From Flavobacterium sp. ZT3R18 (GTDB lineage: Bacteria; Bacteroidota; Bacteroidia; Flavobacteriales; Flavobacteriaceae), in contig NZ_VJZS01000012.1 in assembly GCF_007097385.1 (NCBI RefSeq), forward strand, positions 90,214 to 154,213: 64,000 bases of DNA. The letters run 5' to 3'. The stretch's first letter is position 1. Each line of letters opens with the position of its first letter. Both the position numbers and the translations under genes were made by a program. Below are positions 52,601 to 61,135 of this stretch, in pieces. The notes below the pieces were generated by a model. The model was given only the letters and a program-made list of their open reading frames with translations, did not search any database and had not been told where the DNA came from.

Positions 52601-53128
52601 ATGGAAGAAGAACAAGTAATATTAGTGAATGAATTGGATCAGCAAATTGGTTTAATGCCTAAATTGGAAGCGCATGAAAAAGCCATTTTGCATCGTGCTT
52701 TTTCTGTTTTTGTCTTAAATGATAAAAACGAAATTATGCTCCAACAAAGAGCGCATCAGAAATATCATTCCCCTTTGTTATGGACGAATACCTGTTGTAG
52801 TCATCAAAGAGAAGGCGAAACCAATATTCAAGCCGGTAATCGCAGATTGTTTGAAGAAATGGGTTTTAGTACAGAGCTGAAAGAATTGTTTCATTTTATA
52901 TACAAAGCGCCTTTTGATAACGGTTTGACAGAACATGAACTCGATCACGTAATGATTGGGTATTATAATGAAGAACCTTTGATTAATAGGGAAGAAGTTG
53001 AAGATTGGAAATGGATGAAAATTGAAGATGTTAAAGAAGATATGCTTTTGAATCCAGAAATTTATACCGTTTGGTTCAAAATTATTTTTGATGAATTTTA
53101 TCATTTTTTGGAAGAACACACAATATAA
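52601..53128 (+). CDS. idi: Isopentenyl-diphosphate delta-isomerase, type I
   Basis: Idi interconverts isopentenyl and dimethylallyl diphosphate, balancing precursors for quinones, carotenoids and undecaprenyl carriers. The 175-residue Nudix-fold protein has LHRAFSVFVLNDKNEIMLQQRA, the catalytic WTNTCCSHQREGE (cysteine of the NxxCxH motif), the Nudix-like AGNRRLFEEMGFS, and ELDHVMIGYY with the second catalytic glutamate region. The next genes start 157 bases later. The gap 53129-53285 holds short tandem repeats (ATTTTAG units near 53142-53160 and TAACTTC units at 53262-53282). Confidence 0.94.
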   Translation: MEEEQVILVNELDQQIGLMPKLEAHEKAILHRAFSVFVLNDKNEIMLQQRAHQKYHSPLLWTNTCCSHQREGETNIQAGNRRLFEEMGFSTELKELFHFIYKAPFDNGLTEHELDHVMIGYYNEEPLINREEVEDWKWMKIEDVKEDMLLNPEIYTVWFKIIFDEFYHFLEEHTI

Positions 53129-53285
53129 GATTTTTGAGTTTAGATTTTAGATTTTAGATTTTTTGAAACTTTATAAATTAGCAATTGAAAATCTTTATCA
53201 AAGAGTGAAAGATAAATACTTTTTTAAATATAAATTTAACCATACATTTTAACCTAGCCTCTAACTTCTAACTTCTAACTTCCCC

Positions 53286-53696
53286 ATGAGAGTAACCATA
53301 TCCAGAAAAGCCCATTTTAATGCTGCCCATCGTTTGTATCGAAAAGATTGGACTTTCGAGCAAAATGATGCCGTTTTTGGCAAATGCAATAATCCCAATT
53401 TTCACGGACACAATTATGAATTAATAGTGAGTGTTACGGGGGAGATAGACAAAGAAACAGGTTTTGTTATGGATGTGAAATTTCTAACCGATATTATCAA
53501 AGTTGAGGTTGAAGATCAATTCGATCATAAGAATTTGAATCTAGACGTTCCGGAATTTCTAGATTTGAATCCTACGGCCGAGAATATTGTGGTGGTAATT
53601 TGGAATAAAATCAGAAAGAAAATAAAATCGGAATTGGATTTGGAAGTGGTTCTTTATGAAACGCCTCGTAATTTTGTAACCTATAAAGGAGAATAA
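53286..53696 (+). CDS. queD: 6-carboxytetrahydropterin synthase / 6-pyruvoyl-tetrahydropterin synthase family
   Basis: This 136-residue T-fold enzyme acts on 7,8-dihydroneopterin triphosphate. Zinc ligands are visible in KAHFNAAHRL and NFHGHNYELIV, and the catalytic cysteine lies in FGKCNNPNFHGH. DLNPTAENIVVVIW and YETPRNFVTYKGE complete the family pattern. In bacteria this usually means QueD, the second step of queuosine synthesis, though a biopterin route is possible. No other queuosine gene is in the window. It overlaps the peroxiredoxin gene by one base. Confidence 0.88.
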   Translation: MRVTISRKAHFNAAHRLYRKDWTFEQNDAVFGKCNNPNFHGHNYELIVSVTGEIDKETGFVMDVKFLTDIIKVEVEDQFDHKNLNLDVPEFLDLNPTAENIVVVIWNKIRKKIKSELDLEVVLYETPRNFVTYKGE

Positions 53697-54151
53697 TGAA
53701 ATTGAAAGTAGGAGATAAAATTCCAAAATTTACTGCAAAAGACACCAATGAAAATGATTTTGATAGTCAGGATCTAATTGGGAAAAAGCCATTAGTCATT
53801 TATTTTTATCCAAAAGACAATACGCCGGGTTGCACAGTGCAAGCCTGTAGTTTTAGGGATCAGTATGAAGATTTTAAAGATCTGGGTGCCGAAGTAATAG
53901 GAATTAGTAGTGATAGCGTAGTTTCTCATCAAAACTTTGCACAACAATTTCAATTGCCTTTTATACTTTTATCAGATTATGATAAAAAAATAAGAAAACT
54001 TTTTGGTGTGCCTTCTGGTTTGTTCGGAATATTGCCAGGAAGAGTTACTTATGTCGCTGATAAAACGGGAACGATTATTATGATATTCGACAGTATGATG
54101 GCAGCTCGCCATATTCCTAAAGCACTTGAATCAATACGAAAATTACAGTAG
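53696..54151 (+). CDS. bcp: Thiol peroxidase, BCP/PrxQ-type peroxiredoxin
   Basis: This peroxiredoxin of 151 residues reduces hydroperoxides in the cytoplasm. The peroxidatic cysteine lies in YFYPKDNTPGCTVQACSFRDQY, with a second cysteine five residues later (GCTVQAC), the PrxQ resolving arrangement. VIGISSDSVVSHQNF and PSGLFGILPGRVTYVADKTG follow as in the family. It overlaps the queD-like gene by one base (TAATG), so both are probably on one transcript. Confidence 0.93.
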   Translation: MKLKVGDKIPKFTAKDTNENDFDSQDLIGKKPLVIYFYPKDNTPGCTVQACSFRDQYEDFKDLGAEVIGISSDSVVSHQNFAQQFQLPFILLSDYDKKIRKLFGVPSGLFGILPGRVTYVADKTGTIIMIFDSMMAARHIPKALESIRKLQ

Positions 54152-54214
54152 TAAATTGATAAAAGAGTAAGCGCTGTTTGATTATAAAAGTGTTGAAATT
54201 CGCAAAAAAAATAC

Positions 54215-55183
54215 ATGAAATTAAAAATATATCCATTGCAATTTGAAGCTATCCTCAAAGAAAGAATTTGGGGAGGGAAAAAATTGAAAACAATTCTAAA
54301 TAAACCAATTTCTTCGAGTATTACAGGAGAAAGCTGGGAGTTGTCTACTGTTGAAGGCGATGTAAGCCTTATTGTAAACGGTGATTATAAAGGAAAAGCA
54401 TTGACGGAGCTAATTCGTGAATGTCCAAACGAAGTTTTGGGAACGGTTGTTTATAAAAGGTTTGGGAATCAATTTCCATTGCTTTTTAAATATTTGGATG
54501 CCCGCGAGGATTTGTCAATTCAAGTACATCCCAATGATGAGTTAGCCAAAAAACGTCATAATTCTTTTGGTAAGACTGAAATGTGGTACGTTATGCAGGC
54601 CGATCAGGATGCTAGAATTATTGTAGGATTTAAAGAAGATTCAAGTTCTAAAGAGTATTTAGATCATCTTAAAAACAACACTTTGGTTTCTATTCTTGAT
54701 GATGTGAAAGTAAAACCAGGAGATGTTTTTTTCTTAGAAACAGGTACTGTTCATTCTATTGGAGCAGGATTAGTGATTGCCGAGATACAGCAAACATCGG
54801 ATATAACATATCGTTTGTATGATTTTGACCGTAAAGATGCTCAAGGAAATGCAAGGGAACTGCATGTTGATTTGGCTCTTGAAGCCATAAATTACCATAA
54901 AGTCAATACATTTAAGGAGTATGACAAGGAAGTAAATCAATCGAATACTATTGTTGATTGTCCTTATTTTACAACCAATTTCCTTCCGTTAGATGGAGAA
55001 AAAGCAATGCTTAAAACAGGGGAGACTTTTACCGTTTATATGTGTGTTGAAGGTTCTTTTGAAATGGAATACAATAAAGTAAAGTACAATTATAAAAAAG
55101 GAGACACGGTTTTAATGCCAGCAGCTATGAATGAGTTTATCTTAAGTGGAAAAGCTTCTATTTTAGAAATTTACATTTCATAG
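54215..55183 (+). CDS. manA: Mannose-6-phosphate isomerase, class I
   Basis: ManA interconverts fructose-6-phosphate and mannose-6-phosphate, supplying GDP-mannose. The 322-residue cupin-type enzyme has PLQFEAILKERIWGGKKLK, SIQVHPNDELAKKRHNSFGKTEMWYV with zinc ligands (Q, H, E), and GDVFFLETGTVHSIGAGLVIAEIQQTSDITYRLYDFDR with the third histidine. The product feeds gmd at 6862 through enzymes not in the window. The 63-base upstream gap and following terminator-free gap suggest a short independent transcript. Confidence 0.93.
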   Translation: MKLKIYPLQFEAILKERIWGGKKLKTILNKPISSSITGESWELSTVEGDVSLIVNGDYKGKALTELIRECPNEVLGTVVYKRFGNQFPLLFKYLDAREDLSIQVHPNDELAKKRHNSFGKTEMWYVMQADQDARIIVGFKEDSSSKEYLDHLKNNTLVSILDDVKVKPGDVFFLETGTVHSIGAGLVIAEIQQTSDITYRLYDFDRKDAQGNARELHVDLALEAINYHKVNTFKEYDKEVNQSNTIVDCPYFTTNFLPLDGEKAMLKTGETFTVYMCVEGSFEMEYNKVKYNYKKGDTVLMPAAMNEFILSGKASILEIYIS

Positions 55184-55205
55184 TAGGTAATAGAAAGATT
55201 ATGTG

Positions 55206-55213
55206 TACTTTTG
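55206..55213 (+). promoter_or_regulatory. Promoter -7 box of the small gene at 55239
   Basis: TACTTTTG is a perfect TAnnTTTG box, 25 bases before the ATG at 55239. It overlaps the start of a spurious longer reading frame, which supports the downstream ATG as the true start. Confidence 0.5.
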
Positions 55214-55238
55214 CAAACGCAAATTAAATAAAAATAAA

Positions 55239-55505
55239 ATGGCAAACGTTAAGAATTTAAAGAAAGACATCAACTACGTTTTAGGAGATATTATTGAAGC
55301 AGTTTACTTGTTCGAAATTTCTACAACAGGAAAACCTACAACAGAAACTAATGCATTAATCGACGAAGCTATTGCTGCTTTCGACGTTTTGATCACTAAA
55401 GTGAACGAAAAGAAAGTTGAAAATAAAAAAGCACACTTCAAACAAATTAATGTTGAATTGGAACAAACTGCTAATCAATTGATTGCTAAAATCAACGATT
55501 TGTAG
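55239..55505 (+). CDS. Conserved small hypothetical protein
   Basis: This encodes 88 residues beginning MANVKNLKKDINYVLGDIIE. It is all-helical by composition, rich in lysine, glutamate and alanine (ALIDEAIAAFDVLITKVNEKKVENKKAHFK), and has no signal peptide or cysteines. A preceding in-frame ATG at 55203 would lie upstream of the promoter-like box and was rejected. I recall highly similar small proteins in flavobacteria, with no known function. It may be a coiled-coil or nucleoid-type small protein, but this is a guess from composition. Confidence 0.75.
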   Translation: MANVKNLKKDINYVLGDIIEAVYLFEISTTGKPTTETNALIDEAIAAFDVLITKVNEKKVENKKAHFKQINVELEQTANQLIAKINDL

Positions 55506-55583
55506 TAAAAAAAAGGGCAAAAAAAGTTCGAATTTATTTTGAAAAAACGAATTACAAACTTATCTTTGCACCCGTAATGAGTC

Positions 55584-55657
55584 GCCAGCGTAGCTCAGTT
55601 GGCTAGAGCAGCTGATTTGTAATCAGCAGGTCGTGGGTTCGAGTCCCTCCGCCGGCT
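55584..55657 (+). tRNA. tRNA-Thr (anticodon TGT), copy 1
   Basis: The cloverleaf is readable: acceptor GCCAGCG/CGCCGGC, D arm GCTCAGTTGGCTAGAGC, anticodon stem GCTGA/TCAGC with loop TTTGTAA (anticodon TGT), and T loop TTCGAGT. CCA is not encoded. The acceptor has one A-C mismatch at pair 4-69 and the T stem a T-T opposition. Both features are shared by the second copy, so they are not random errors. Confidence 0.95.
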
Positions 55658-55662
55658 CTTTA

Positions 55663-55694
55663 AAAAATCCATCTATTCGTTTAGATGGATTTTT
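55663..55694 (+). terminator. Terminator after tRNA-Thr copy 1
   Basis: AAAAATCCATCTA (55663-55675) pairs with TAGATGGATTTTT (55682-55694) and runs into T-rich sequence. It lies between the two tRNA copies. Confidence 0.85.
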
Positions 55695-55730
55695 AATTAA
55701 GTTGGCTTATTACAAAACACATATTGAGTC

Positions 55731-55804
55731 GCCAGCGTAGCTCAGTTGGCTAGAGCAGCTGATTTGTAATCAGCAGGTCGTGGGTTCGAGTCCCTCCGCC
55801 GGCT
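55731..55804 (+). tRNA. tRNA-Thr (anticodon TGT), copy 2
   Basis: This is identical over all 74 bases to the copy at 55584. The five bases before (GAGTC) and the CTTTAA after the gene are shared too, so the duplicated unit is a little longer than the tRNA itself. Confidence 0.95.
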
Positions 55805-55811
55805 CTTTAAG

Positions 55812-55842
55812 AAAACCATCTAACTTTTGTTAGGTGGTTTTT
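55812..55842 (+). terminator. Terminator after tRNA-Thr copy 2
   Basis: AAAACCATCTAAC (55812-55824) pairs with GTTAGGTGGTTTT (55829-55841) with one wobble, followed by T residues. It resembles, but is not identical to, the terminator of copy 1. Confidence 0.85.
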
Positions 55843-56058
55843 TCGTTTTAGGGAATCAAACTCAAAAGATGGGTCAATCGGGAATCAAGGATCAATCCTA
55901 AAACCTGTGGAAAAGCAAAAATCAAGCAAAATATTTAAGATTTTTGATTAACGATTTTTGATTTCAGAAATGGAAAAGATAGAGGTTTTGCTAGTGAGAC
56001 GACTTTTTCGATAACTATCAGAATTAACAAAGGTACAATCGTTGTCGATTCCTAATGG

Positions 56059-56155
56059 CTCGCGAGAGGGATAGCGCCAAATTACCGAAGTGGCAATAGC
56101 CCGACCGCATTATATAAAGGGGCGAATAGGCGGTATGTGAAGTAGCCCCTTTTTA
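56059..56155 (+). other. Structured non-coding element, possible small RNA or repeat
   Basis: The 440-base gap 55805-56245 has no gene. Within it a GC-richer block holds GAGAGGGATAGCGCC and GTGGCAATAGCCCGACCGC. It ends in a hairpin, AAAGGGGC (56116-56123) with GCCCCTTT (56145-56152), followed by T residues, which looks like a terminator. This suggests a short transcript or a genomic repeat. Confidence 0.45.
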
Positions 56156-56196
56156 TAATGAGGTCTCGCCCTAATACTTTGAATTATGGATACAAA

Positions 56197-56225
56197 AAAA
56201 CCGCCTTGATGATAAAGGCGGTTTT
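56197..56225 (-). terminator. Terminator of the DUF4369 gene
   Basis: AAAACCGCCTT (56197-56207) pairs with AAGGCGGTTTT (56215-56225). The A run on its left is the U-tract for minus-strand RNA. It ends 20 bases beyond the stop at 56246. Confidence 0.88.
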
Positions 56226-56245
56226 GATATATAGAACAGTTTTGA

Positions 56246-56965
56246 TTACTGTTTTGCTTCACTTTTTTTAATCTCAGTCACATATTTAGTCAATTTTTTG
56301 CCATATAATGAATTGGCTACTTTTGGAGTCATCGATTTTTGAATGGTATCTAAATATTTGATGTTGATGTCGTAGATTTCGGCTAAAGCAATATAAGGGG
56401 AAACCTCATGGTCTTTGTTGTTTACTGCAAAATTGGTGGCGTAAAGGTACTTACGTTTGATGTTGGAGTCTTGTTTTTCGTTTATGCTGTCTATCGCTTT
56501 GGTATTGTTGCTTTTAATGGCATTAAATTTATCTTGAATCAAAGTTAGATTCTCGTCATTGAAACGAGAGTTTATCTTTTTGTATTCTTCATACAATTCT
56601 TGGTTTTTTGATCCTGTTATTTTTGCTCCTGCAATAAATGAGTCTAGGTTGGTGTCAATGTTTATGGTACCCGGCTCTGCAAAAAACATGATGTTGTTGT
56701 CTAGAGAATTCGTAACTCCTCTGTCAAGATATAGATAGAGCATTTCTGGTGATTTTAAGTCAATATCGCTTGTGAAAGCTGAATTTCCATCAATCTTGAT
56801 GCTGTCAATTGCAATAAGAGAGGTGTCAACTACGCGTTGAATATACAATGTACCTTCTTTTAATCCTTTGATGTTTCCGGTAAGATGCAGACTGGTTTTG
56901 GATTCATTTTTGTTACAAGCGGCCAAAAGTAATAGTGTAACAAAAGCAATGATAGAATTTTTCAT
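56246..56965 (-). CDS. DUF4369 domain lipoprotein
   Basis: This 239-residue protein starts with a lipoprotein signal (AFVTLLLLAACNKNESK, lipobox cysteine near residue 17). The DUF4369 domain follows: LHLTGNIKGLKEGTLYIQRVVD, SLIAIDSIKIDGNSAFTSDIDLKSPEMLYLYLDRG and INIDTNLDSFIAGAKITGS. In other Bacteroidota this domain sits N-terminal to a thioredoxin-like AhpC/TSA domain, but here a helical region without CxxC replaces it. It is probably anchored in an envelope membrane; function unknown. Confidence 0.87.
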   Translation of the reverse strand: MKNSIIAFVTLLLLAACNKNESKTSLHLTGNIKGLKEGTLYIQRVVDTSLIAIDSIKIDGNSAFTSDIDLKSPEMLYLYLDRGVTNSLDNNIMFFAEPGTINIDTNLDSFIAGAKITGSKNQELYEEYKKINSRFNDENLTLIQDKFNAIKSNNTKAIDSINEKQDSNIKRKYLYATNFAVNNKDHEVSPYIALAEIYDINIKYLDTIQKSMTPKVANSLYGKKLTKYVTEIKKSEAKQ

Positions 56966-57104
56966 GTGTAATTAATGTTTATTTTTTTTAGAACAGGTTA
57001 CCGCCATTGTTTAGAATCGTGGCAATTTCATAGTTTTTTAATTTTGGCGCAAAATAAAGAAAATTGTTGGAATGGAGGTTTGTAATGGCATCGAATTTAA
57101 AAAA

Positions 57105-57134
57105 AAATCCCAATCTATTTCTAGATTGGGATTT
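57105..57134 (-). terminator. Terminator of the M61 peptidase gene
   Basis: AAATCCCAATCTA (57105-57117) pairs perfectly with TAGATTGGGATTT (57122-57134), with an A run to the left acting as minus-strand U-tract. It lies 19 bases past the stop at 57153. Confidence 0.88.
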
Positions 57135-57152
57135 GGGTGTTGTTTTTGAAGA

Positions 57153-59018
57153 TTATCCTTTCAACCAAGTGGCTCTTAATGCTGCTTTTGAAGAATTGGT
57201 CGCTTCAAGTCCTTCGGTTTCTATATAAGGTAATTTTACGGTTCCTTTTACTATTTCCTCTTTACCGTCTCTTCTTATTTTGATTGTAATGGCATCATTC
57301 TCTTTCCATTTTTGGCTTTCAGAAATCATGTCGTATATATTATCAAGAGAATACGGTTTGTCGTTTATGGCAAGGATTACATCTCCACCCCTAAGATTTA
57401 AATTGGTATAGAAAATGGTTAGTTGTTTATTAGGAGCTACAAAAATTTCTTTATTTTCTTTGTTAACACCTATATAAGGAACTTGATCTTTTAGGAATAT
57501 TCCGTCCGCTACTTTTTTGGTAGTTTTGGTAACCCCGACTTTTGCTAAATACTCATAATAAGGTATCGGAGTTGGTCCTGATACGTATTTGGTTAGGAAA
57601 GCACCCACTTCTGGATAAGTTAATGACGTTATTTTTGCAAAAAGATCAGCATCATTAAATGGTTTTGTTATTCCATATTCATTGGATAATTGATGCATCA
57701 AATCTAATATGCCTCTTTTTCCTTGGCTGCTTTCTCTGATTTGAATGTCTAAACACATACCGATTAATGCTCCTTTTTGATATACATTTAAGTATTGATC
57801 TTTATAAGGCTCTGTTAATACATTGGCACTCATTGTTGTAAAGGGCATAGTGTCATTCATAGCGTTAGCGCCTTGTATTTTTTCGGCTATGCGAGAATAG
57901 AATTCATCTTCTTCGATTAATCCTTGATTGATTTGGAAGAGATTAGCAAAATATTCGGTTACTCCTTCGTACATCCATAAATGTTCGGACATTTTTGGAG
58001 CATTGTAATCAAAATATTGAATCTCTTTTGAGTGGATCGTTAATGGAGTTACTATATGAAAAAATTCGTGAGAAACAACGTCCTTCATTTGTTTTACCAA
58101 TTCGTCTTTTGGCATCATTTCAGGCATAACAACTGTAGTAGCTGTTGGGTGCTCTAATGCTCCAAAACCTTTTGCATCGGTGGGAGTCATTGTAGAAAGG
58201 TACAAAATAACGGTGTATTTCTTTGTAGAGTTTACTTTCCCTAAAAACGTTTTTTGAGCCGTCATCATTGTTTTCATTTCTGGAGTGATGCTCTCTGCAG
58301 TGAATTTTCCTGATGGGGAGTAAACCGCAATTTGAATATCCATACCATCTACAGTAAAAGTAGTGTAGTCTGGCTTAGAATACATGATCGGGTTTTCTAA
58401 TAATTCTGAATAAAGTGGCATCTCAAAAACATCGTTTGTTGCAGATGCATCTTTGTCTATCATTGAGGTAGCTCCCCAAAGTGAGGCAGGGTGGGTTATC
58501 GTTACTGTGTAAGGCAGTTCTTTTTTGTCTTGAAAATAACCCACAAATCCATGTAAGTTCAGCATGAAATTTTTGTTGGCATCAATGTTGGTACCGGCTG
58601 GAGAGAATACGTCATCTTTTCCAAAACCTCTTCCTTTTTCGGTATCAAAAGTGTCGTTTACGAGGTAGGTAACTTTTGCTAAGGATTTAGCGTTTTTGAT
58701 TGTCCAAGTATTATCGTCAGTTTTGGTAGCAGTCAATAAATTTCCTTTGCTATCATAAGCTTTAAAATCGGCAATGTATTTTCCGTAATCATCTATTGAA
58801 TACGTGCCGGGAACTGTTTTAGGAAGACTATAAGTGATTTCGTTTGTTTTGATTTTTGGAGCTTTAACGGTAACAAGAACTTGATCGTCTTTTACATCGT
58901 TTAAATTGATGGTAACTTCAATTTTTTCTTTTTTAGGGTCTACAGATGTTGAAGTAGTACTGGCTTTACCTGCCCAAAATAAAGAAGAAAAAGCAAATGT
59001 AAATAGTAATTTTTTCAT
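57153..59018 (-). CDS. M61 family glycyl aminopeptidase with PDZ domain
   Basis: This 621-residue zinc peptidase has a signal peptide (KKLLFTFAFSSLFWAGKAS), an N-terminal beta domain, and the catalytic VVSHEFFHIVTPLTIHSKE (HExxH near residues 315-319). The third zinc ligand is in LWMYEGVTEYFANLF, and a GALEHPTATTVV segment matches the M61 GxExxx pattern. A C-terminal PDZ-like domain contains LRGGDVILAINDKPYSLDNIYDMI. M61 enzymes release N-terminal amino acids, with preference for glycine or alanine in some members. It is exported, likely periplasmic. It ends with its own terminator. Confidence 0.9.
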   Translation of the reverse strand: MKKLLFTFAFSSLFWAGKASTTSTSVDPKKEKIEVTINLNDVKDDQVLVTVKAPKIKTNEITYSLPKTVPGTYSIDDYGKYIADFKAYDSKGNLLTATKTDDNTWTIKNAKSLAKVTYLVNDTFDTEKGRGFGKDDVFSPAGTNIDANKNFMLNLHGFVGYFQDKKELPYTVTITHPASLWGATSMIDKDASATNDVFEMPLYSELLENPIMYSKPDYTTFTVDGMDIQIAVYSPSGKFTAESITPEMKTMMTAQKTFLGKVNSTKKYTVILYLSTMTPTDAKGFGALEHPTATTVVMPEMMPKDELVKQMKDVVSHEFFHIVTPLTIHSKEIQYFDYNAPKMSEHLWMYEGVTEYFANLFQINQGLIEEDEFYSRIAEKIQGANAMNDTMPFTTMSANVLTEPYKDQYLNVYQKGALIGMCLDIQIRESSQGKRGILDLMHQLSNEYGITKPFNDADLFAKITSLTYPEVGAFLTKYVSGPTPIPYYEYLAKVGVTKTTKKVADGIFLKDQVPYIGVNKENKEIFVAPNKQLTIFYTNLNLRGGDVILAINDKPYSLDNIYDMISESQKWKENDAITIKIRRDGKEEIVKGTVKLPYIETEGLEATNSSKAALRATWLKG

Positions 59019-59105
59019 TTTGTTATTTTTTGTTTGGTAATAAGTATTTGAAAGAGTTCAATTGTTACAGGAATGATGAAAAGAAATGTAAAAAACAAAA
59101 GTCAT

Positions 59106-59135
59106 AAAAAAACTCCTAATTAAAGGAGTTTTTTT
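59106..59135 (-). terminator. Terminator of the DUF2805 gene
   Basis: AAAAAAACTCCT (59106-59117) pairs with AGGAGTTTTTTT (59124-59135). The A run provides the U-tract on the minus strand. It lies a few bases past the stop at 59139. Confidence 0.88.
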
Positions 59136-59138
59136 GGG

Positions 59139-59417
59139 TTAGTCAAGTTTGTTTTTTATGTAATACTTGCCGTCTAAATCTTCATCAAAATCATCAATCT
59201 TTAGCGGTTTTGGTTTCGGTTTATTTGCTGTCGCCTTCTTTTTCCACATTTCAAATTTTTCTGCGGGCATCTTCTTTTTCATAATTTCCAGAACCTCTTT
59301 TTCAGCTAATCCAAATTCTTTTTTGATAATCTCAAATGGATTTTTTTCCTCTTGGGCCATTGTAACAAGTTTCTCTGTTTGTTCCCAGTTCAATTCTTTG
59401 CGGTTACTCTTTTTCAT
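59139..59417 (-). CDS. DUF2805 family small protein
   Basis: This encodes 92 residues starting MKKSNRKELNWEQTEKLV, with FEIIKKEFGLAEKEVLEIMKKKMPAEKFEMWKKK, the DUF2805 signature that resembles a short helix-turn-helix. An adjacent GTG at 59420 would add one residue; the ATG is preferred. A charged C-terminal tail (KPKPKPLKIDDFDEDLDG) follows. The family is found in many bacteria and its function is unknown. The 188-base gap to the next gene (59418-59605) is AT-rich and shows nothing recognisable. Confidence 0.85.
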   Translation of the reverse strand: MKKSNRKELNWEQTEKLVTMAQEEKNPFEIIKKEFGLAEKEVLEIMKKKMPAEKFEMWKKKATANKPKPKPLKIDDFDEDLDGKYYIKNKLD

Positions 59418-59605
59418 CACGTGAAAATTAATTCAAATTGGTGTTAATGATTAATATAATTGATTTTAAATCTGATACCAATATTAATAAAAATAATAAT
59501 CACTTTTCATTAAAAGTTAAAAAATTTTTTATTTTTAATTCTTTTTCAAAGTATGATGTTTTTGAGCAGTTTTTTGCGTGATTTTCTCTGATTTAGATCA
59601 AATAG

Positions 59606-60208
59606 CTATTCAATCTTTCGAAAAGTGAGATTTATTCTTGAATCAATGGGTTTTGAAGTTTTGGGTATTTGATGTTTCCAAAAATGTTGTGTTGTTCCTT
59701 GCATCAGTAATAAACTACCATGTTCGAGAATGAGGCTCTTTTTTTGGGTTGAATCTGAATTGTGTTTCAATTGAAAAGTACGTTCTGCGCCTAAACTTAG
59801 TGAGGCAATTATGGGATTTGTACCCAATTCTTTCTCATTGTCGGCATGCCAACCATTGCTATCGCTGCCATTTCTGTAGTAATTAAGAAGTACTGTTGTA
59901 AAATTGGTTTCGGAAGCACTTTCGATATGAGATTTTATTTTTTGCAGAAGCGATGTCCAAGGATGCGGCTGCATGATAATATTAGAATAGGAGTATGGCT
60001 TTCCTTCATTTCCGTACAAGGCGGTTAATCGTGGTTGTAGGTGTTTTTTGCCATAAACCGTAATTTCATCCTGTTGCCAAGGAGTATTTAGGATCAATTC
60101 ATTAAATACAGCATCGGCTTCCTCTTTTTTAAGAAAAGTAGGGAAGTAGATGATTTCGGCATCTGGTAGATTTAATACGATGCGATCTGATTGAAAAAGT
60201 GAATTCAT
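59606..60208 (-). CDS. AlkB-like 2-oxoglutarate/Fe(II) dioxygenase
   Basis: This 200-residue protein belongs to the AlkB fold. The iron ligands are in NGWHADNEKELG (H-x-D near residues 131-133), with a distal histidine in GTTQHFWKHQIP and the 2-oxoglutarate arginine in SRINLTFR. Substrate-binding LLNYYRNGSDSNGWHADNE and IASLSLGAERTFQLKH fit the bacterial AlkB2/ALKBH2-like subgroup that repairs alkylated DNA or RNA by oxidative demethylation. It is transcribed alone; no ada-type regulator is in the window. Confidence 0.9.
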   Translation of the reverse strand: MNSLFQSDRIVLNLPDAEIIYFPTFLKKEEADAVFNELILNTPWQQDEITVYGKKHLQPRLTALYGNEGKPYSYSNIIMQPHPWTSLLQKIKSHIESASETNFTTVLLNYYRNGSDSNGWHADNEKELGTNPIIASLSLGAERTFQLKHNSDSTQKKSLILEHGSLLLMQGTTQHFWKHQIPKTSKPIDSRINLTFRKIE

Positions 60209-60280
60209 TTCACAAAAATAAAGAGAAAAAGGAAAGGATTAAACTTCTTTTTTCTCTTTAAATATATATCGGATCAAAAA

Positions 60281-60988
60281 TTAAGCTTCTGAATGGTCTT
60301 GTAGTAAATTTTTATAAATGAAACCAGCCACAATAGCGCCTAAAATTGGAGCTACCCAAAACATCCAAAGTTGTGATAATGGCTCTCCTCCCACAAATAA
60401 TGCTTGTGATAATGATCTCGCAGGATTTACTGAGGTGTTTGTAATAGGAATACTGATTAAGTGAATTAAAGTTAAAGCAAGTCCTATAGCAATTCCTGCA
60501 AATTTTCCATTCGCAAATTTATCGGTTGCTCCAAGAATTATTAATACAAAAAACAGTGTTAAAGCAAATTCTGCAATAAATGCGGATTGCATCGAATATC
60601 CATCAGGAGAGAAAGCCCCGTATCCATTAGATGCAAAAGCCCCAGCCTTAGTATTATCAATCATAAATCCAGCTTTACCAGAAGCAATTGTAAATAAGGT
60701 TCCTGCTGCGGCAATAGCGCCAACACATTGAGCAATAATATAAGGAAGTAATTCTTTGGCAGAAAATCGCCCGCCAGCCCATAGTCCAAAAGATACCGCG
60801 GGATTAAAATGCCCTCCTGAAATATGCCCTACAGCATAAGCCATGGTTAAAACAGTTAATCCAAAAGCAAGTGAAACACCCACAAAACCGATACCTGCTC
60901 CAGGGAAATTGCAAGCAAATAATGCGCTACCGCAACCTCCAAATACAAGCCAATACGTCCCGAAAAATTCTGCTAATAGTTTTTTCAT
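60281..60988 (-). CDS. aqpZ: Aquaporin Z
   Basis: This water channel of 235 residues has six membrane segments and both pore motifs: [15 protein letters not shown] and [15 protein letters not shown]. The N-terminus ([19 protein letters not shown]) and the [16 protein letters not shown] helix match AqpZ. The residue before the first NPA loop and the aromatic/arginine filter residue (R after the second NPA) are in the water-specific arrangement. A TTTAAT-rich 147-base gap separates it from the next gene; the 3' end lacks an obvious hairpin. Confidence 0.93.
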   Translation of the reverse strand: MKKLLAEFFGTYWLVFGGCGSALFACNFPGAGIGFVGVSLAFGLTVLTMAYAVGHISGGHFNPAVSFGLWAGGRFSAKELLPYIIAQCVGAIAAAGTLFTIASGKAGFMIDNTKAGAFASNGYGAFSPDGYSMQSAFIAEFALTLFFVLIILGATDKFANGKFAGIAIGLALTLIHLISIPITNTSVNPARSLSQALFVGGEPLSQLWMFWVAPILGAIVAGFIYKNLLQDHSEA

Positions 60989-61135
60989 AATGTTAATTTT
61001 AGGTTTTAATTATAGCTAAGTTAGTAAAAATAGTGTTAATATGTACTTTGCCGAAATAAAATGTCTTAGAATGAAAAGAAATAGCCTAGGATTATTGCAT
61101 GAAAGTTTTATGCTAAGTTGTTTTTGTGCTTGGGT

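Noticed and set aside
53129..53285. Short ATTTTAG and TAACTTC tandem repeats as a CRISPR or regulatory array
   Set aside because: Units are only 7 bases, few in number and without spacers; simple slippage is enough to explain them.
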